In this document: positions 47,301 through 62,300 of the stretch, one piece after another
Position numbering within the stretch: the stretch's first letter is position 1
Layout: every line of letters begins with the position of its first letter
Assembly: GCA_033063855.1 (NCBI GenBank)
Contig: CP093831.1
Coordinates: 28,706,001-28,770,000, forward strand
Source: Smittia aterrima
Taxonomy: Eukaryota; Arthropoda; Insecta; Diptera; Chironomidae
Reading direction: 5' to 3'
DNA: 64,000 nucleotides
Notes under the pieces: generated by a model
Told to the model about the DNA's origin: nothing
Databases searched by the model: none
The model's input: the letters and a program-made list of their open reading frames with translations, nothing else
Translations under genes and position numbers: made by a program

Positions 47301-50300
47301 TTTTGCGGAGTGAACAATATTATTCGAGTTCATGCTGTTTAGAGTCATTATGAGATAAAAACTTCCATTCACATGAGCATCATGTTATGTGAATAAAGAA
47401 TCACTTTCGCTTCCTTGGAAAATTCTTCTTCTTTTTAAAAAAACGACGAAGTTTGAACGCAGCGCGTGCATTTTTTCGTTATTTTTGCGCGAAACGCGAG
47501 AAGGCGAATCGAATCTGCTTAACGTCTCATATTCTTCGCTAGTGTGCAAGCGATTTCACAACATTGCGCTTTCGCAAAATAACGAAATAACATAGTCAAA
47601 TTACGACGCTATTCTTTCAACCTGTTATATGATTTAGAGGCGAATCTAATACATTTTAGTAAAAGAATCACATGAAAAATTCATTTAAAGAAAATATTGA
47701 TGAGCGGCTTTGCATGAAATTCAAATTGTTCAGTTTTACTTCTCAGTAATTTCGATATGAAGTCATCAGTGAAGTCGACATTCATTATTTGCAGGATTTG
47801 CCCTTTGCTAATGTTTGTTGATCTTTGCTCACTATTACTAAAGACATCCGTTCGCGATCAAATCAATTCAAGAACAGTCGCGGTTATGCATTACGAACGT
47901 TTACCGGCAAATGAAAGTTCGTTCGTAACTGTGTGTATATTTAATGTGCCGGTATCGAGACACATTCATTGCTTTTCCCATGCTCTGCGTAGTCATTAAG
48001 AAGGAGTACTGTTCTGGGGGAGTAAAAGGCCAAGAAACCTAAATTGACAATGCGCCAAGTTAAATAGAAATTTATATTTCCACCGGCAAAGCTTTTCACA
48101 GTAAAATAATATTCATGTGTTGGTAAGCGAATCGTGCCGGCATTATATGCAAAGATGCGGCGTCGGCCCGCTAGCAAGTTTATTTAGTATTAGTGAGTTC
48201 GCGCCAAAAATCGAAGCTCAAACGCATAGCATTACAACCGGTCGCGATATTAAAAATTTCTTAGAAAATTTCTCATTTTTCAGATTTATTTTTTACTCAA
48301 TTTTCAATGTTTTCTTAATGAACTTCTTATTGATTCCTCTTTACGTATTCTTTAAATCTCGCAGACGATCCGTTGGATGAGCGAGGGAGAGAGCGAGATG
48401 TAGACGCTTAGTTAGTACGAAGGCACCTGACTCTGCAAGATGATTACAAAGAGAGATGGCAATATCAATAAATAAAGAGATCGACATTCCAGAAGAACAT
48501 TAAATCAACAGCGGGGAAGAAAATTTCATTCGCTTTGCGCTTTCATCTCGTTTAAGCGTCTCGTTGGAAGAGATTTTAATTGTTAACCGAACCTGCTGGT
48601 TGTACGAATTAAGAGATCAATGATGTTCAAAGATTTATTCTTCTTGCACAAGCACCAACACAAGTGAATTAAAATAAAAAATCATTTGACGGGTTCAAAT
48701 GACTTTTGAGTTTCTTCACTGGCACGGCGTCATCCATGCAAAAAAATAAAAAGAAACAAAAAGTTATTAAGAACACGAAGAGCAAAATCATTTCTTGAGA
48801 AAAGATTCAAGTGTGTGTCTGATGATTTATCTCCTCAGCCTCATATAAAAAGAAGTCGTAAAAAGAAGTGACAAGGGAAGAGCAAGAGAAGATCTCGTCT
48901 AGGCCTCGTCTTTTTAAACATATTCTTTGAAATTCGGCATGAAGTGAAGAAAAAGAAGAGATTCCCATCGTAAAAGAGCCGAAAACTTAATCGCTAGATC
49001 CACCATCCACCTTTTCATCTATTATTGAGGTCAGTTTCGGACATCGACGGATACATCTTCGTTTGCTGTTTTGAAATTCTAGAATTGATGTTAATTATCT
49101 TGCTGATGTGGATGGTAGGAAATCGCAAAGAAATTTCCTAAACTGTAAAGTTTTACGGGAGTTGCGGTTTCACGTTGAAGAGCATTTTTCGTCTAATGTT
49201 TTGTGTATATTTCGATTTTCTTTTGAGAAATTTAACTGAAGCCGATTCTTTTCTTTTACAATCACATCAATTTTCTCTTCTTACGCGAAGAGAAAAACTT
49301 TTTAATCTTTTCTTTTTCTTCACTCTCTCTGTCTCTCTCGTCTGTCTGCTGCGTGAAAATGCGCGAAAAAGAAAATGAAATTTTCACATGTTAATCAACT
49401 CGAACTTTCATTCTTCTGGATTTCTTCATTGTGGTGATTAACAGCTTTCAAAATAAAAGAATTAAGAGAGAGGCCAAGATGCCAAGCTTCGTTTCCCGTT
49501 ATATCATCATCGAACAAGTTGAATAACGAGAAATCCCCCATCTCGAGTTCTAGGAAATTTGTTTCAAGTTCATCGCAAGTCGATAAATCCGTCAACAGAG
49601 AATTTATACACTCTCTCTCATTCTTGACGCTAACGAAAAGCTAGTCGAGAAAAACGCTAATAATAAGATCAATATCTCATATTCCATTTTTGGTGCGTCT
49701 GGACCTAAGAAACTTGTTATCAAAACAAAAAAAGTCTCGAGCCACACCCTCAATAAGCCCGATCGCTGTCTCGTATTGTTGTCTAAGAATATGTTCATAG
49801 CATTGTCTGAAGAAATATGGATAGAGTCAGAGAGTAAAAGAAATCAGGTGGAATGAATCAAATTTTAGATATGACTTGCATCTAAATCTGTCATCAATCG
49901 AAATTATCGTCCGTCGTCTAAGGTTTCGTTCATGTGACTAAACCCTCTTCTCAGGGCTTATGTGCTCGTCGATGGACCGTCCTATAATTGATTTTTGAAA
50001 TCTAATATGTTACACATGATGTTTCCAAATAGAAACAATTTTCTTCTGCTTGAACAAGAAGTGAGAGAACAACAATAAACTAATAAGCCACACATTCTTG
50101 AAACATGTTTTCTCATAAAGTTAAACACTTCTCCCGGGCGCATCTTTGGTTTCTACGCTAGAAACACAGTTTGTTTTCACATATTCCGCAGTTGCAGATC
50201 AAATTTCCGAAGCGAAAAAGAAAGCAAGGCAACTTGAGATATATTAAAACAAATTTATCATCGATGCGATCACAACAAAGTTTCTTATTTTCATTCTCAG

Positions 50301-53300
50301 TCTGGGTGGTGTTACTTCCTTCTCATCATTATCTCTATTTGACCTTCGACTTTCCATTGCTCTCAGAAATATCTGTCGACACTTTTGCCGAAAACAAAAA
50401 CACTTGTGAGAAGCGTTATGATAAATGACAACGACGATTAACAGAACAACCTAACCACGTTCGTTAGAGTCTTCTTCAAATTTATTCGCGTGTGTGTACA
50501 ATTTAATCTTCAACACGCCGGCAGGATTGGATAGCAGATTGAAGCAAAGAGAAAGTTTCAAGGGTGAAGTCAAGGATAATCTTTCTCAAGGACACGACGG
50601 TAGTCCTCACCGCGCAACATCCTTCGTCGAGGCCTTTACCACTCCTCAGAAAAGGCAACGAAGCTTGAAACGGCGCAATTGTTAGAAACGAAAGCTCGTT
50701 TAAAGATGGAAATTCGTAGACGTTTCGCAGACGACACAAGAAGAAGATCGGTGTTTGCGGGATAGGAAAAAGGAAAAAAGATTTTTTTCCCATGAAACGA
50801 AAGAGACGTAATTTGAAGGAAAAATCGCAATTCGTGCGAAGAAAAGTAAATTTGATTTTCAGCATAGCTTTAAAAAGATTTTGAAAGCGGTTGAACAGAA
50901 AAGAGAAAATGAGCGGGAGTTACCAAGCATCGACGCAAAAAATGACTTGTCTCCGGCCACTTAATATGCACAAATTGAGTTTCTTTCTACTCAACAGACA
51001 TCCGCACAAACACACACGCTCTTCAATTTATTTGCAAGTCATTTGGTGTCAAAAGTAAATTCCAGGCCGAGGCGAAAAATCTTTGGGAAATTTATTTGCA
51101 GTGACATTTCGATCGTCTTCTTCTTCAGTTACCACAGCTGCGTTTGACGAAATTATTCCGAGTATTCTAAAAACTGAATCATTTCCAGTGCTGGTGCTCT
51201 TCAAGTGGTGGTCCTTGAGAAGCAAACAAATATAAACTACAGTCAAGTTGTTTGTTTATAGTCACTTCTTCTTCTACCGCTGCGGCATTTTGTTGGCGAA
51301 CTAAATTTATTTGCGAAAGAAGACTTGAAAGCGAGCAACTTTGTACGATTCTTGTGGATGCCATTCATGGTTTTCGATTTTTGAATAAGAAGAAAAATTC
51401 TTTTGCGGTTTCTGACAGACGTTGAGCTTCTTGCTCAAGTGTCTTAATGAAAAGGACATTCAACTCAACTCTTGAGTTGAACTCTTTGAGTATAGAAACA
51501 TTTGAAGGTGGCTAAAGAGTTAATATAAACGACGAACGAGAAGCGATTGGTGGCGTTCGACAAAAACTAATTTTAAAAATGCCTCCCCGGTCATTCCACG
51601 AAAAACTAATTCTAGAAACGAAAATTAACTAAATTTCGTCAATCGTTGCCAGACATCTGCCAAATATTCAATTTTTTGCGGTCATCAACACAACGCGATG
51701 AATAAAAAAAGGTTAATGAACATAATGAAAGGGATCAAATGATCGCTAATTACCACAACGACCTCCACATGTTCTACTTTCAAAAGTGGCGTTATTTTAA
51801 TAAGAAGAGAATTCCAAGTTTCTTTTTCTCATTCGTATCAATCGTACTACAACCCCATTCTCGTTCCTTATCGCCCTATATAGTTACAAAGAAGCGAGTG
51901 ATAGACACTCGCCACAGCAAGTGAATCGAAACGTAAGTTATTGTAAACAAAGGCGCATTACGCGAATGCTCTGGGATGTGCAAGATGAGCATTTCATGTT
52001 TACATTCCTTAATAAATGCAGGAAGAAGAAAAAGAAAATAACGAGGCGAATGTAAATATCAAACATTGTAAGCGAATTAATTTTGCTCATAATTGTCGTA
52101 ATTATAATTATTATTTTTATTGCTGATTTGTATTCTCGTTCACAACTCTCAATACACAATTTTCCTCACTTTATTGCACGTGGCTTTTCGATCGGCGCAA
52201 TCCAAAGCGGCAACTCACGTACGTAGGTGGCTAGTGATCTTAAAATGATTTTTCTTCATCAACTTCGCGCTTAGTCTTGCGTAGGTGGACGACGAAAGTT
52301 TAGAAAGAAATGTATTATTTTAATTGAATAAAAAATCAGATCGAGGGCGTGCGATTGTAAATCATTGATCTCAACGAACTTCGAGCTTAGTCATGTTTGT
52401 AGTCACCCCACATGCTGTGAACCATTTCAAGTGCATATAATATTTTTCATTCGTTTCATTGAAAAGAAAGAAAGAGAGAAAAGTTTTCTTCTTATTCAAT
52501 CATCTTCATTCAGAAATAATGAAGCAACTTTGAAGCGGATCGATTTGTAATCGCGCCACAGAAACGAGCAAAGGGAGCGAAAAATGGCGAGAAATTGAAC
52601 GATGAAGAGCAAGGAGATGATGACTCGTTGGAAGTGAAAATACAATTTAAACGAACATCATTACTGGAGCAACGTCGAATCATATTATCGATTTCCTCAT
52701 GCACTTTACTTTATAGGATGGCAAGACAGCAACCGGTCTAAGTGGCATCTTTCTTAACTTCTGGCAACGCACTGCGTTTTTACTAAATCAAGACCGAGAA
52801 GCTCTTCTTGTTATGTGATGATAATAAAAAAAGAGAATTGAAATATTTTTTCGAGGAAAGTTCTCATCAGGAAACCGTTTCGGTTGATTGCATCAGTTCT
52901 TCATTGAATATTTTTCATTAAATGATGTTTAATCATTTGTTCTTCTTCCGTTTCTTCACAACTTTTCCATTCATAATCTCAATAGTCGCTAACATTTTGG
53001 TAACCAGAACTCGACTTCATTTGAATTTAAACATCGAAACTCACTAAGTTTCTTCGTATTCAAGAATGTTAATATTTAATTATCACATGTGTGTAAAGTA
53101 AATACCTCCGACGTACATTGTGTGGATTCTTCTGCCTTCTCAAACATACCGTGGAAGTAAAAGTCAAAATTCTGTTTCGTGAAACTTTAATTTTCGTTCG
53201 CTTGGCGTTATCAGAACGAAACAGTTCAATATCTTGCCAACAGAAAAAATCCAATGAGAGAATCAGACATTGAACCGAGGAAAGGAAAAAAACCGCGTGA

Positions 53301-56300
53301 AATAGATCGAACTGTCGTTAAGCGACAACATGTAAAATATCGTTGACGAACAAATTTCAGTTCATTTTTTTTCTGGTCAACATTTACGGAAATGGTGAGA
53401 TGCCGGTGGCTGGCTTTGCCTTTTATAGTGCAGTGTGACATTGTTGTGTCTCGGAGCAGAATTCGTTTCACAAAAGTTCGCATTCAGTTCGTCTTCTCAT
53501 TATTGACGAACAAAACAGCTTTGTTCTCTTTATATGCGAGAATAACAACAACAATGTGTTCTCAGTCATTCGCGCGCAATTGCAATATTGTCGCGGTTTT
53601 ACCGGCAAAATAATATTTTCTTATCATTCGTCATGGTCCGCGTGTTATTTATTGACGCGTTATATTGTAATAAAAATAATGTTTGTTGTCACAAGAAGTA
53701 TCAAGCGTTTTGCAAGAAAAATTTCTGAATTGCATTAAAATTTATGATTTCCGGTTGTGATAGGAAAGCAATTCGTGTTCGGCAAAACTTCAAAAAGTTT
53801 ATTGTTAGTTGACTTGGTTTAACTGAATTTTGCTCTACGAATTTCGTGGAAGCGAAAAATTTCTTTTAACTTTCGAACTGAGATAACTTATCAGCGCGAC
53901 TAATAATAAAACAAATGGAATTCACCCAGACACATTTCTTCTTTGTACGACGTGACAACAGCTCTACGTTTCAACTTAGTAATCAGAATAATTATAAATT
54001 TGCAACTGTGTGCTATTTTTGCATATGGCGTGAACTTAATTCCGGCACGTTCCTGACCTTTGAACGACAGTACAATCTGTCAGAATATTCGATCCGGGTT
54101 CCCTTTTATTTTTCGGGCTGATTAAAAATGCATTTGCATGAAGGGAAAACAACAGCTTTGAGTGATGAATGAAGCATTTTAGCGCAAGCTGGAAGAAAGC
54201 AAAAGAAAAATTATCCATTTATAATTATCGGTTCCGCGAATTCGTTTTAGCTTCACTGAAATTGGATTTAGCAAAAGTCCGAAAATTGATTTTAAAAGAA
54301 GTCGAAGGGGAAGCATTCATACGAATGATGATCAGATCGAAAACGTTTTGAATAAATAAAGGCATTCGACTGAAATCAACGCAAATTCTGAAATTCTGAT
54401 AGGCCCAAGTCGAGAATAAAAAAACCTTTTAAAAACTCGTTATTTAACGAAATTTTTACGAGCTTCACGAAGAGCTAATAAAGCAACAACGCAAGCAGGT
54501 ATCCAGTCGAGGGACGTCATACAAGTCGGTTGGCGAAAGAACAAAACACCAAACCGACGACGAGGAATGTGTCGATTTCACAGAAAAAAGACGCGCTCGA
54601 TTTTTCTTTCATTTTAACTTTGTGATCTTGGTTTCTCTTTCAACAATCTGTGCAAAATTTGCAAAACGAAACAAAGCAAAACAAATAATGTAAAATTGCT
54701 GAGTGATTGGTTGTTCGAAGTTTTAAACGACCGCGAATCTTATTTCACTGGAGCTGCCCGTGTACAATGTGCTTATCAAGATTTTCATATCGAACTATGT
54801 AGAACCTGAAGCCTCACGTTGGTTTTACCTAAGGTCATTGCATTCTTCAAAGAAATTCTTATCACTAATTAGCGACTTCATATCAGTGAACACCGATTGA
54901 TAATTTGACACAGTTTCTTTATCAAAGCTTACAAAAACAGAAATAAATCGATTCCGGGGCGTATTCTTACGTCATTACTAGGGAAAAAAATTATTTAATG
55001 CACTCGCTTTGGCGCCGGTTTATAAATAAATCAACAAAGTTTCTTAATTGCATCACAACAGTTTAACGTTAAGCGAGAGATGGACGTAATCTTCCAACAA
55101 CAACAATGGTTGGTCGCTCCCAATATAATCATATCTGATAATGACCCGTTCCATACAATGTTGCTCGAGCATCGCCAAACAATAAAAAATGCACATTTTG
55201 CATAATGCTCTTCATTCTTTTTTACGATCCAATGAGCCACACAATGGAAATATGTCGCTTTCGGTCTCCATTTGTTTGAGGGCACAATAATAAAATGTTA
55301 AGTTCCAATTTCATTCTCGAGAAATATATGCACGCTACGGAGTCATAATTCGCTTCGTATTGTGGAAAAAGAGTTGCATTAGAAGTCGAGACGAATTGGA
55401 ATAACTTTGAAACAAAGTTGAAGCTTACGACAGACGGTCATACAAACGATCTGATGCACATTGTTTATATTAGATTTCAAGCAACTACGTTTCGAATTGC
55501 GCAAACAATTCGCTGATAAGATTGTTTCATTCACATTTTCATTTTTCATAAACATGGTATTAATTATAGTGTTGCAAGTTCTTTCAGTGTAAAATATGCC
55601 CACATCCGTTTTCTACTAAACGTCACTCTCACTAGCCGTTAGCCGAAGGCTGAGAACAAATGACGCTTGACATTTTAATATTTTTTTTCCATCCGACGAT
55701 TCTTATCGTCGTCTCAATGGTGATAAGGAAATGTGAGATTTGACTGTTTCATTCCGGTCCATGCTGGGAATTTCTCACGTTCTGCTTCACAAAGTTTCTC
55801 TTTCATTATCAAACAGCCAACAACATGAGTTGTCTGTGTCTGTCGTTGAGCATGTGAAGTATTTTAATGCATGTGAGTTGCAAATTGTTGATGAAATGGC
55901 ATTTTTTTCGCATTGCATGGCTCTGAATGAATTAAAGGTTTGTAATCGCAAAGTCGGATCTATAACAAAGTGATATTTATCGTTATCTCACGGCCGAGTG
56001 GCTTTTCAATCAAGATTCGGGTTCTCTCTCTCGGTCAATAAAAAATTTGCATGAAACGAACACATATGAGCCAATGATTTTTTTGCGTGAAGTGATTATA
56101 GACTTATTACAACATTAGACAACAAACAATAATTGTTGATTACCCATTGAAAGTCTGAGTAGTTATGTCTTCATTCTCAAGGAAAGTTCCCTTGAATACG
56201 TGCGTGAAACATTTAAAAAACTTTTTATCTCTCAACTTGCGTCATTTACAATACCATCAACCAGCGAATACTAGAAATCTTATGAAAATCGTGACATTTT

Positions 56301-59300
56301 CTTTATCAGATAAATAAAAGCTAGAAGATCACGAGACATGATATTGCTACTACAGGACTTTTGATCGGTGAAGGGCAAAAGCTTTGGAATGTAGCTCATC
56401 GTCAAAGAAATATAGACAAAGAAATAGTTGGTCGTCCAAATCATTAACATTTATTCAGAGATTTAACGACCTAACTGATTATCAAATATATAAATGATGA
56501 AGATAATTCATTCAGATGTTGCTACGTGACTAGAACGTAGATTTTTTAAACGAAACGTAAATTCCCCACAAAAATTCATTAATTCTTATCAAGCTGCGTT
56601 TTTCGTTCTTCATCTCCTTTATTTAATCTTACTCGTAAACCGGCTTTTAGGGTGACGAAACGTTTGTTCGAGAAAAAAGTCTTCTTACTAAACGATCGCT
56701 TATTAAGAATACATCATCCGTCATCGAGCCCCTCGTTAAGTGTTACAACTTCTGACGATATTAAAAGAATAGAGAAATTAGAGATGCTCCTCACATGACT
56801 GTCATTTTGGCTGACAAAAATCACAAAACATCAGACGACAAAATCATTCTTTACTCTGAAAATAATCGTTAAACAAAATTGTCTCTTCACAGACCTCTAT
56901 TATTCATCGAGAAAAGCGAAAGACGGAAAAAAGAAAAGTGAAAACGAGAAAAAAGTCGCTTTTTAATGATTGCGGTGAGATACTGACTATAGAAGTGGAA
57001 GACGAAATGCGATCGTGGGCGGTATCGAAAGATGAGTCAGTCTCCAAAGCAAAGCTGTCTGCTCGGTCAGTCCTCCATAAATGGCATTTGACTCGATAGA
57101 CAAGGAAAAACTTTAAATTTTTTTCTCTTAGTTCTTGAACAAAAATTCATTTTATTTCAATAAAACGTAATTTGGAAGAAAAATCACATCATCACACCAA
57201 TTAACCTCCCCGAACTCGGCTCAGAGCGATTCCACACATTGTATCAACAGCCGTACTAAAACAGAGCCAAGCAGAAACTTTCCCAAATATTTTTAGATTT
57301 CAAAGAAAATAGAAGGAAAATCCGAGTGCGACTTGTTTCAGCCGAGGCGAGAGCGACGAAAAAGAAGTTGGAAACATGATAAACTTTTCCGCGTTTATTT
57401 TTGGAAGGCAAATGAAAAATTCGCTTCGAGATGAAGATTCTTCTCTTTCGCTTGTCCCACGCACGCTGATAGATTCTACATAGCTATTGAGCTTGTATTC
57501 GATTTTTCATATTTCCCCTTTCGCTACCCTCTTCATCGTCAAACTTTGGCGTCTCAAGCCATGTCGTTTATCAAAGGCTGGGCCGTGTTTTGCCGAAAGG
57601 CAGAATGTTCAACCAGATTGTTGACATCGGAAGAGAAGCACACGGTTCCGATGGGGTCAAAAAACACTTTACACGAACGAACGCTTCACGCTCTTTTTAG
57701 TTTTTCAACGTTCCGATAGATTGAAAGCGATATTCATTAATTCTCCATTAAAAGAGTTGAGACTCACCTCATAATTTTTCGCTTGTTATTCGGATGAACT
57801 CGATTAGCAATCGTTGGGTCGATTAGTCTCAGGTACTCGTGAAGCGTCGCTGATTCCATTTCATTCATTCTATCAACCATCGTTGGATCGGAGACGAAGT
57901 CCTTGGCCTCTTGACTCAACCCGCTGATCGCATCACCTTCCGATTCGACTCTTTTTCGCTTTCCGATGCCGGGCGACACTAAATTGTGCCAGAGAATGCT
58001 CTCAATATAATAATTCGTCCCACCAACGATGATCGGAATCTTTGAACTGTGCAATAAATTGTCGATCTGCAAAGGAAGGAAGAAAAGATAAATGAGAATG
58101 GTTGAGAGCTGTAGAAATGACTTGCGACTTCGACATGATCCACTTTGCATCATTGAAGTTGTACAGGGAATCGATTATTATTGGATCATAAATTTCTTCG
58201 GAGTTTCGACATGAAAAAAAGTTCACTACAAGCTCTAGCTCATAGTCCCGTAACAGACCGTTTCGATAAAGAATTTGCCATCGCAAAAAACTGCCCCGAG
58301 CAAGAATATTAAGTTTCAACGTCTGGAGGTCTCGGTTTTATTAATTCCTCATAACTCAACTCATCTCGCCTTATAAAACAGCAAGAGAGAAATTAAAATG
58401 GTCACTGTGCCAAACGTCGACGCCCACGCGAAGGCAACTTGAAATCATTTTACCCGTCATAGGGAAGTTTATGGCCGCACTTTGCTTTTTTTCCGGCAAA
58501 TGTTTGATGTGTTCTCTCGCAATGAATTCTCGCAATTTTCATCTAATTTCTCGCTTCATGTACAGAACTATTTTTTGTATCGTGTTCAACATGATTTACA
58601 CAACTTCATGTCTCTTTTTCCGGCGCGCGACATTTGCGTTATTGAAAAATTGCGATAAAAGTTTTCAGTTTCGTGCGAAAGTGGATCGTGTAATGATTAG
58701 ATTCTAATGCGTTTGTGTGTGAGCTTGTATCTAAATTGACGATCTTTATGATATTTGCCGCTTTGCTGAAGTTTCTCAGCGAATCGAGGGCTGACTATGC
58801 AGTTCATCCAATTAGATCTCATTCATTTTGCTTGATATCATCATATAGTCACTCACTCTCACTTCTCGACTGTGTCTGCTCTCAAGCGTTTCATGTTTTA
58901 CGAATGTGACGTGATGATGTTTGACTGACCTAATTTGCTGAATTTTATTTTTAAACTTTACATGCCGACCTTTTTTTCATCTCACTCTTGTGCTTTTTGC
59001 GGGAACGACAACGAATCAAGTTGTGATTATAAATAGTCTAATGGCCGGTTAAATGATTCTTTGTTTGAAAGCGTAGAGTTTTCTTCTTCGTTCATGGCGC
59101 TTCATCGCGCGATCTCGAATCTGTCGTCAAGTGAAAATTAAAACACCTAAGCTAAGCTATCAATATATTCTCGATTTTTTTCTCGACGTAAAAAAGCTGC
59201 CAAATTTTTTTTCATTCGTCCGTTATCAAAATGCGTACTCTCGCGAGATACGACAGCCTTGAAACGTTTTAAAACAGTAAAATTCCTCCGACGTATTTAA

Positions 59301-62300
59301 GTTGGCGATTTTAGAAAAACCACATCGACAAATGTTTGATAGCGAAAATTTCAAGGCAAACAAAAGGCGATTTATAAAATGAAAAGAGTTGAAAGATTTA
59401 TAAGACCGCGCAATTTTTTTTGATGCTACTGTGGTCTCTAAGCTGCTTTGTATGCATTTTTTCCATGTTTAGATTTATAAAGCACCGATAAAGTATTGAA
59501 TTTCATTAAGCGAGGCACATTCTGGTACGACTCGTCATCAGACTTTCAGGTAGCAAATCTTGATTTATTGTCTGGTTTATTTCGCGAGAAAAATGGTCAA
59601 AGCTTTTAATTAATTGAAGGATAGGTTGACCACCTAACCCAATTCCAAGTTAGTAACAGCCATTCAAAGAACAAGAGGCGTAGCGGCATCATAATTTATT
59701 TTATTTCAAGACATTTTAGATTAATTGTTCGTCTATTCAAGACGCGTCTGATGTTTGTAATATTTTGATGATAGGTAAATATGAAGTTGATTGTTCCCTT
59801 TCATAGTGCAACTGTTGTAGTCAAATGAAGATACAAGAAAAAATTATTATCTTCAAACAAAAACCATAAGATCCATGTTTGTTTAAGCGGCTTCAGAATT
59901 CAAGGAGAAATTTATCATTTCATTCCACCTGTGAAAATACGAGACGAATTTATCTTTAGACATGGAGCAGAGGAAATATTTCATGAAATTGTCACACATA
60001 TCTGTTCCTGCTTCTTTCTCTCTTCCCTTTTCTTTACTCTATAAGCTCAATGAATAAGCTGTTTGAAGACGTTCATGCGTCGCGCCAAAAAAAGTTAGGA
60101 GAAAAAAATGAAACCGAAAAGCTCTAACCTTGGACTAAAGTTATTTCTAAGTCAGTTTATTGCTCTTTTTTTTCTTTTCGTTAGGCATACAAAAAGTTCT
60201 CGCTGGTGTGATTCGCTGCTACATCATCGTACATTTTTCACGAGGTTGGGGAGCAAGTGGTGGTTGAGCGTGAGTTTCCATTTGAGAAGCTCACGATTAC
60301 TGTTGTCTTGTTGAGCGAAATGCAATTTATTTTAAAAAGAAAATCCAAAAATACAAATTTTTGGGATTTTTTTCTGACTTGTGAGTAATCATTTGCAAGC
60401 TGACAATTTTCAAATTTTCCTATGATAAAAATGTTGTCTGGCAAAAAATATTCGACTTAGCAACGAGTATTAAATGGAATTATACTGAGAGGCGTAAGAA
60501 TATCGCAAGATATTACGCATTTTCTCGTCCGATGCCAAATTTGAATGCCGAAAATTATCGTCTTTTGCGACTTTTTAATTTTAGCAAATCTGGTTTTGTG
60601 ACTCGCAAATTTGAGACACATTCGAGCAGTTGGCGTAAATTCTAATTGTGTCAGCGACTTCTTTGCGACGAAATTTAAATCGAACCTGAACTTGAATGTC
60701 TAGGCTGTAGGATAGTGAAAGTAAAAGTCTTCACGTGACCGTTAGTCTCGCACAAAGTAGCAACGCACTTACGCACACTCAGATAGAAAAGAATCATGAT
60801 ACCGCTTGATATATGTTATCGCACAACTTGTTCCAATTCCCCAATTTTGCGAGACGGACTTTTTTACATAACTAAATGATACATACATACGCCAGCAGAT
60901 CGGCTGATGAAAATGATGACTTTGATACATTTACTAATTCATCCCTAGCGACTTATATATTCAAACTGAGATAAGTGGAGCGGTGGGCGCATAATAATTA
61001 TATAACACGTTCGTGTTGATAATGTCGGTACAGGCTGAAGTGTGAAAAAATTACAAAGCTACGAGTAAGCTGCTATCAAATCGCTCGAGATTTATGATTC
61101 CCCGGCCGCTTTTTTCTTTTTCCGTATTGGCCTTCAAATTCCGGCTTACTACTACGTCTCAATTCTAACGCGCTATTCGGAGTTTCATACTTCCACGGTC
61201 GAATCGGTTCCTAAGTCGCGCTAGACCTTCTATCGAGTCATTCACTCGGTCGTCTCTCGCGACTTTTTTTCCTTGGAGTTTAATTCGCCTAGGCCAAAAA
61301 CTCGCCGAATTCGACGCTCTAAACACAACGACAATAAAAAAAACTAATCTTAATAAATTTTAGATGGTTCAGGGGCGGTTAGAAAAATTCTTTTTTGTTT
61401 TAATCGTTCGCGGGATTTTTCACACATTCATTAATTCTCATAGACGCTTCTCCGTCTTTCTTTGAGCTAGGAAGTTGCTAAGCAGTTTCGATTTCATCTG
61501 ATTTGTCAAAGGGAATCGACAATCCATTTATAATTCATCTCGTCAACGCAGGCTGTGCTTTAATCATTGCTTGTGAGATCTTTATTTGAGAGCTTGTGTG
61601 TTTTGAAATTGAGAAACCATGTCTGGCATTGCCGAAAACGACTCGCTTGGTGATATCTAAAGTTATTCCATGTCGATATAATCATTCTGCAAACTAGGCA
61701 AAGAAGACAAAGAAAACTTTTGTGGTTTTGACCATCAAAAAGTTCATTCGCTTCTTATTCAGCGTTCTCATGTGTTCATTGAGCAAAAATTATCAGCTAC
61801 AACACAAGAATAAAAAAAAATTGTGTGACAAATAAGAACATCAACGCGTCTTGACCTTGAGGAATAATTTTCATATCATTTTCTAAAAAATTCCTCTTTT
61901 TCTACGCATGAGAACTCGAACAGAATTTAAATCGTTTGTCAGTCTGAGTGAGACGCTAATTTAAAGAATTCCTTTTCCAAATAGTGTGCAATAAAACTAT
62001 AATTTCTATTCCATATAGCTTCTTGTGAGTTTCGGAATTGTTAATTTTCAGGTTCTGTTTATTTACTCATAAAAACCTCCGAGTCGAAGAACAAAGAAAC
62101 CTTCCGTGCATTGCTTCATAGAATTCTTCGGGAATTGGGTTTTTGTTTGAATTAGAAATTAACGTCTACAGCTTGGCAATTTATTCCGGTCGCATAGATG
62201 CCATCAAAAAGACTTCGAAACTTCGAATGAGTGTCTCTAAATGATCATTCCCTAAGACATCCAATCAAAGATATTTCTCCTGAAGAATGTTTTTTGCTAC

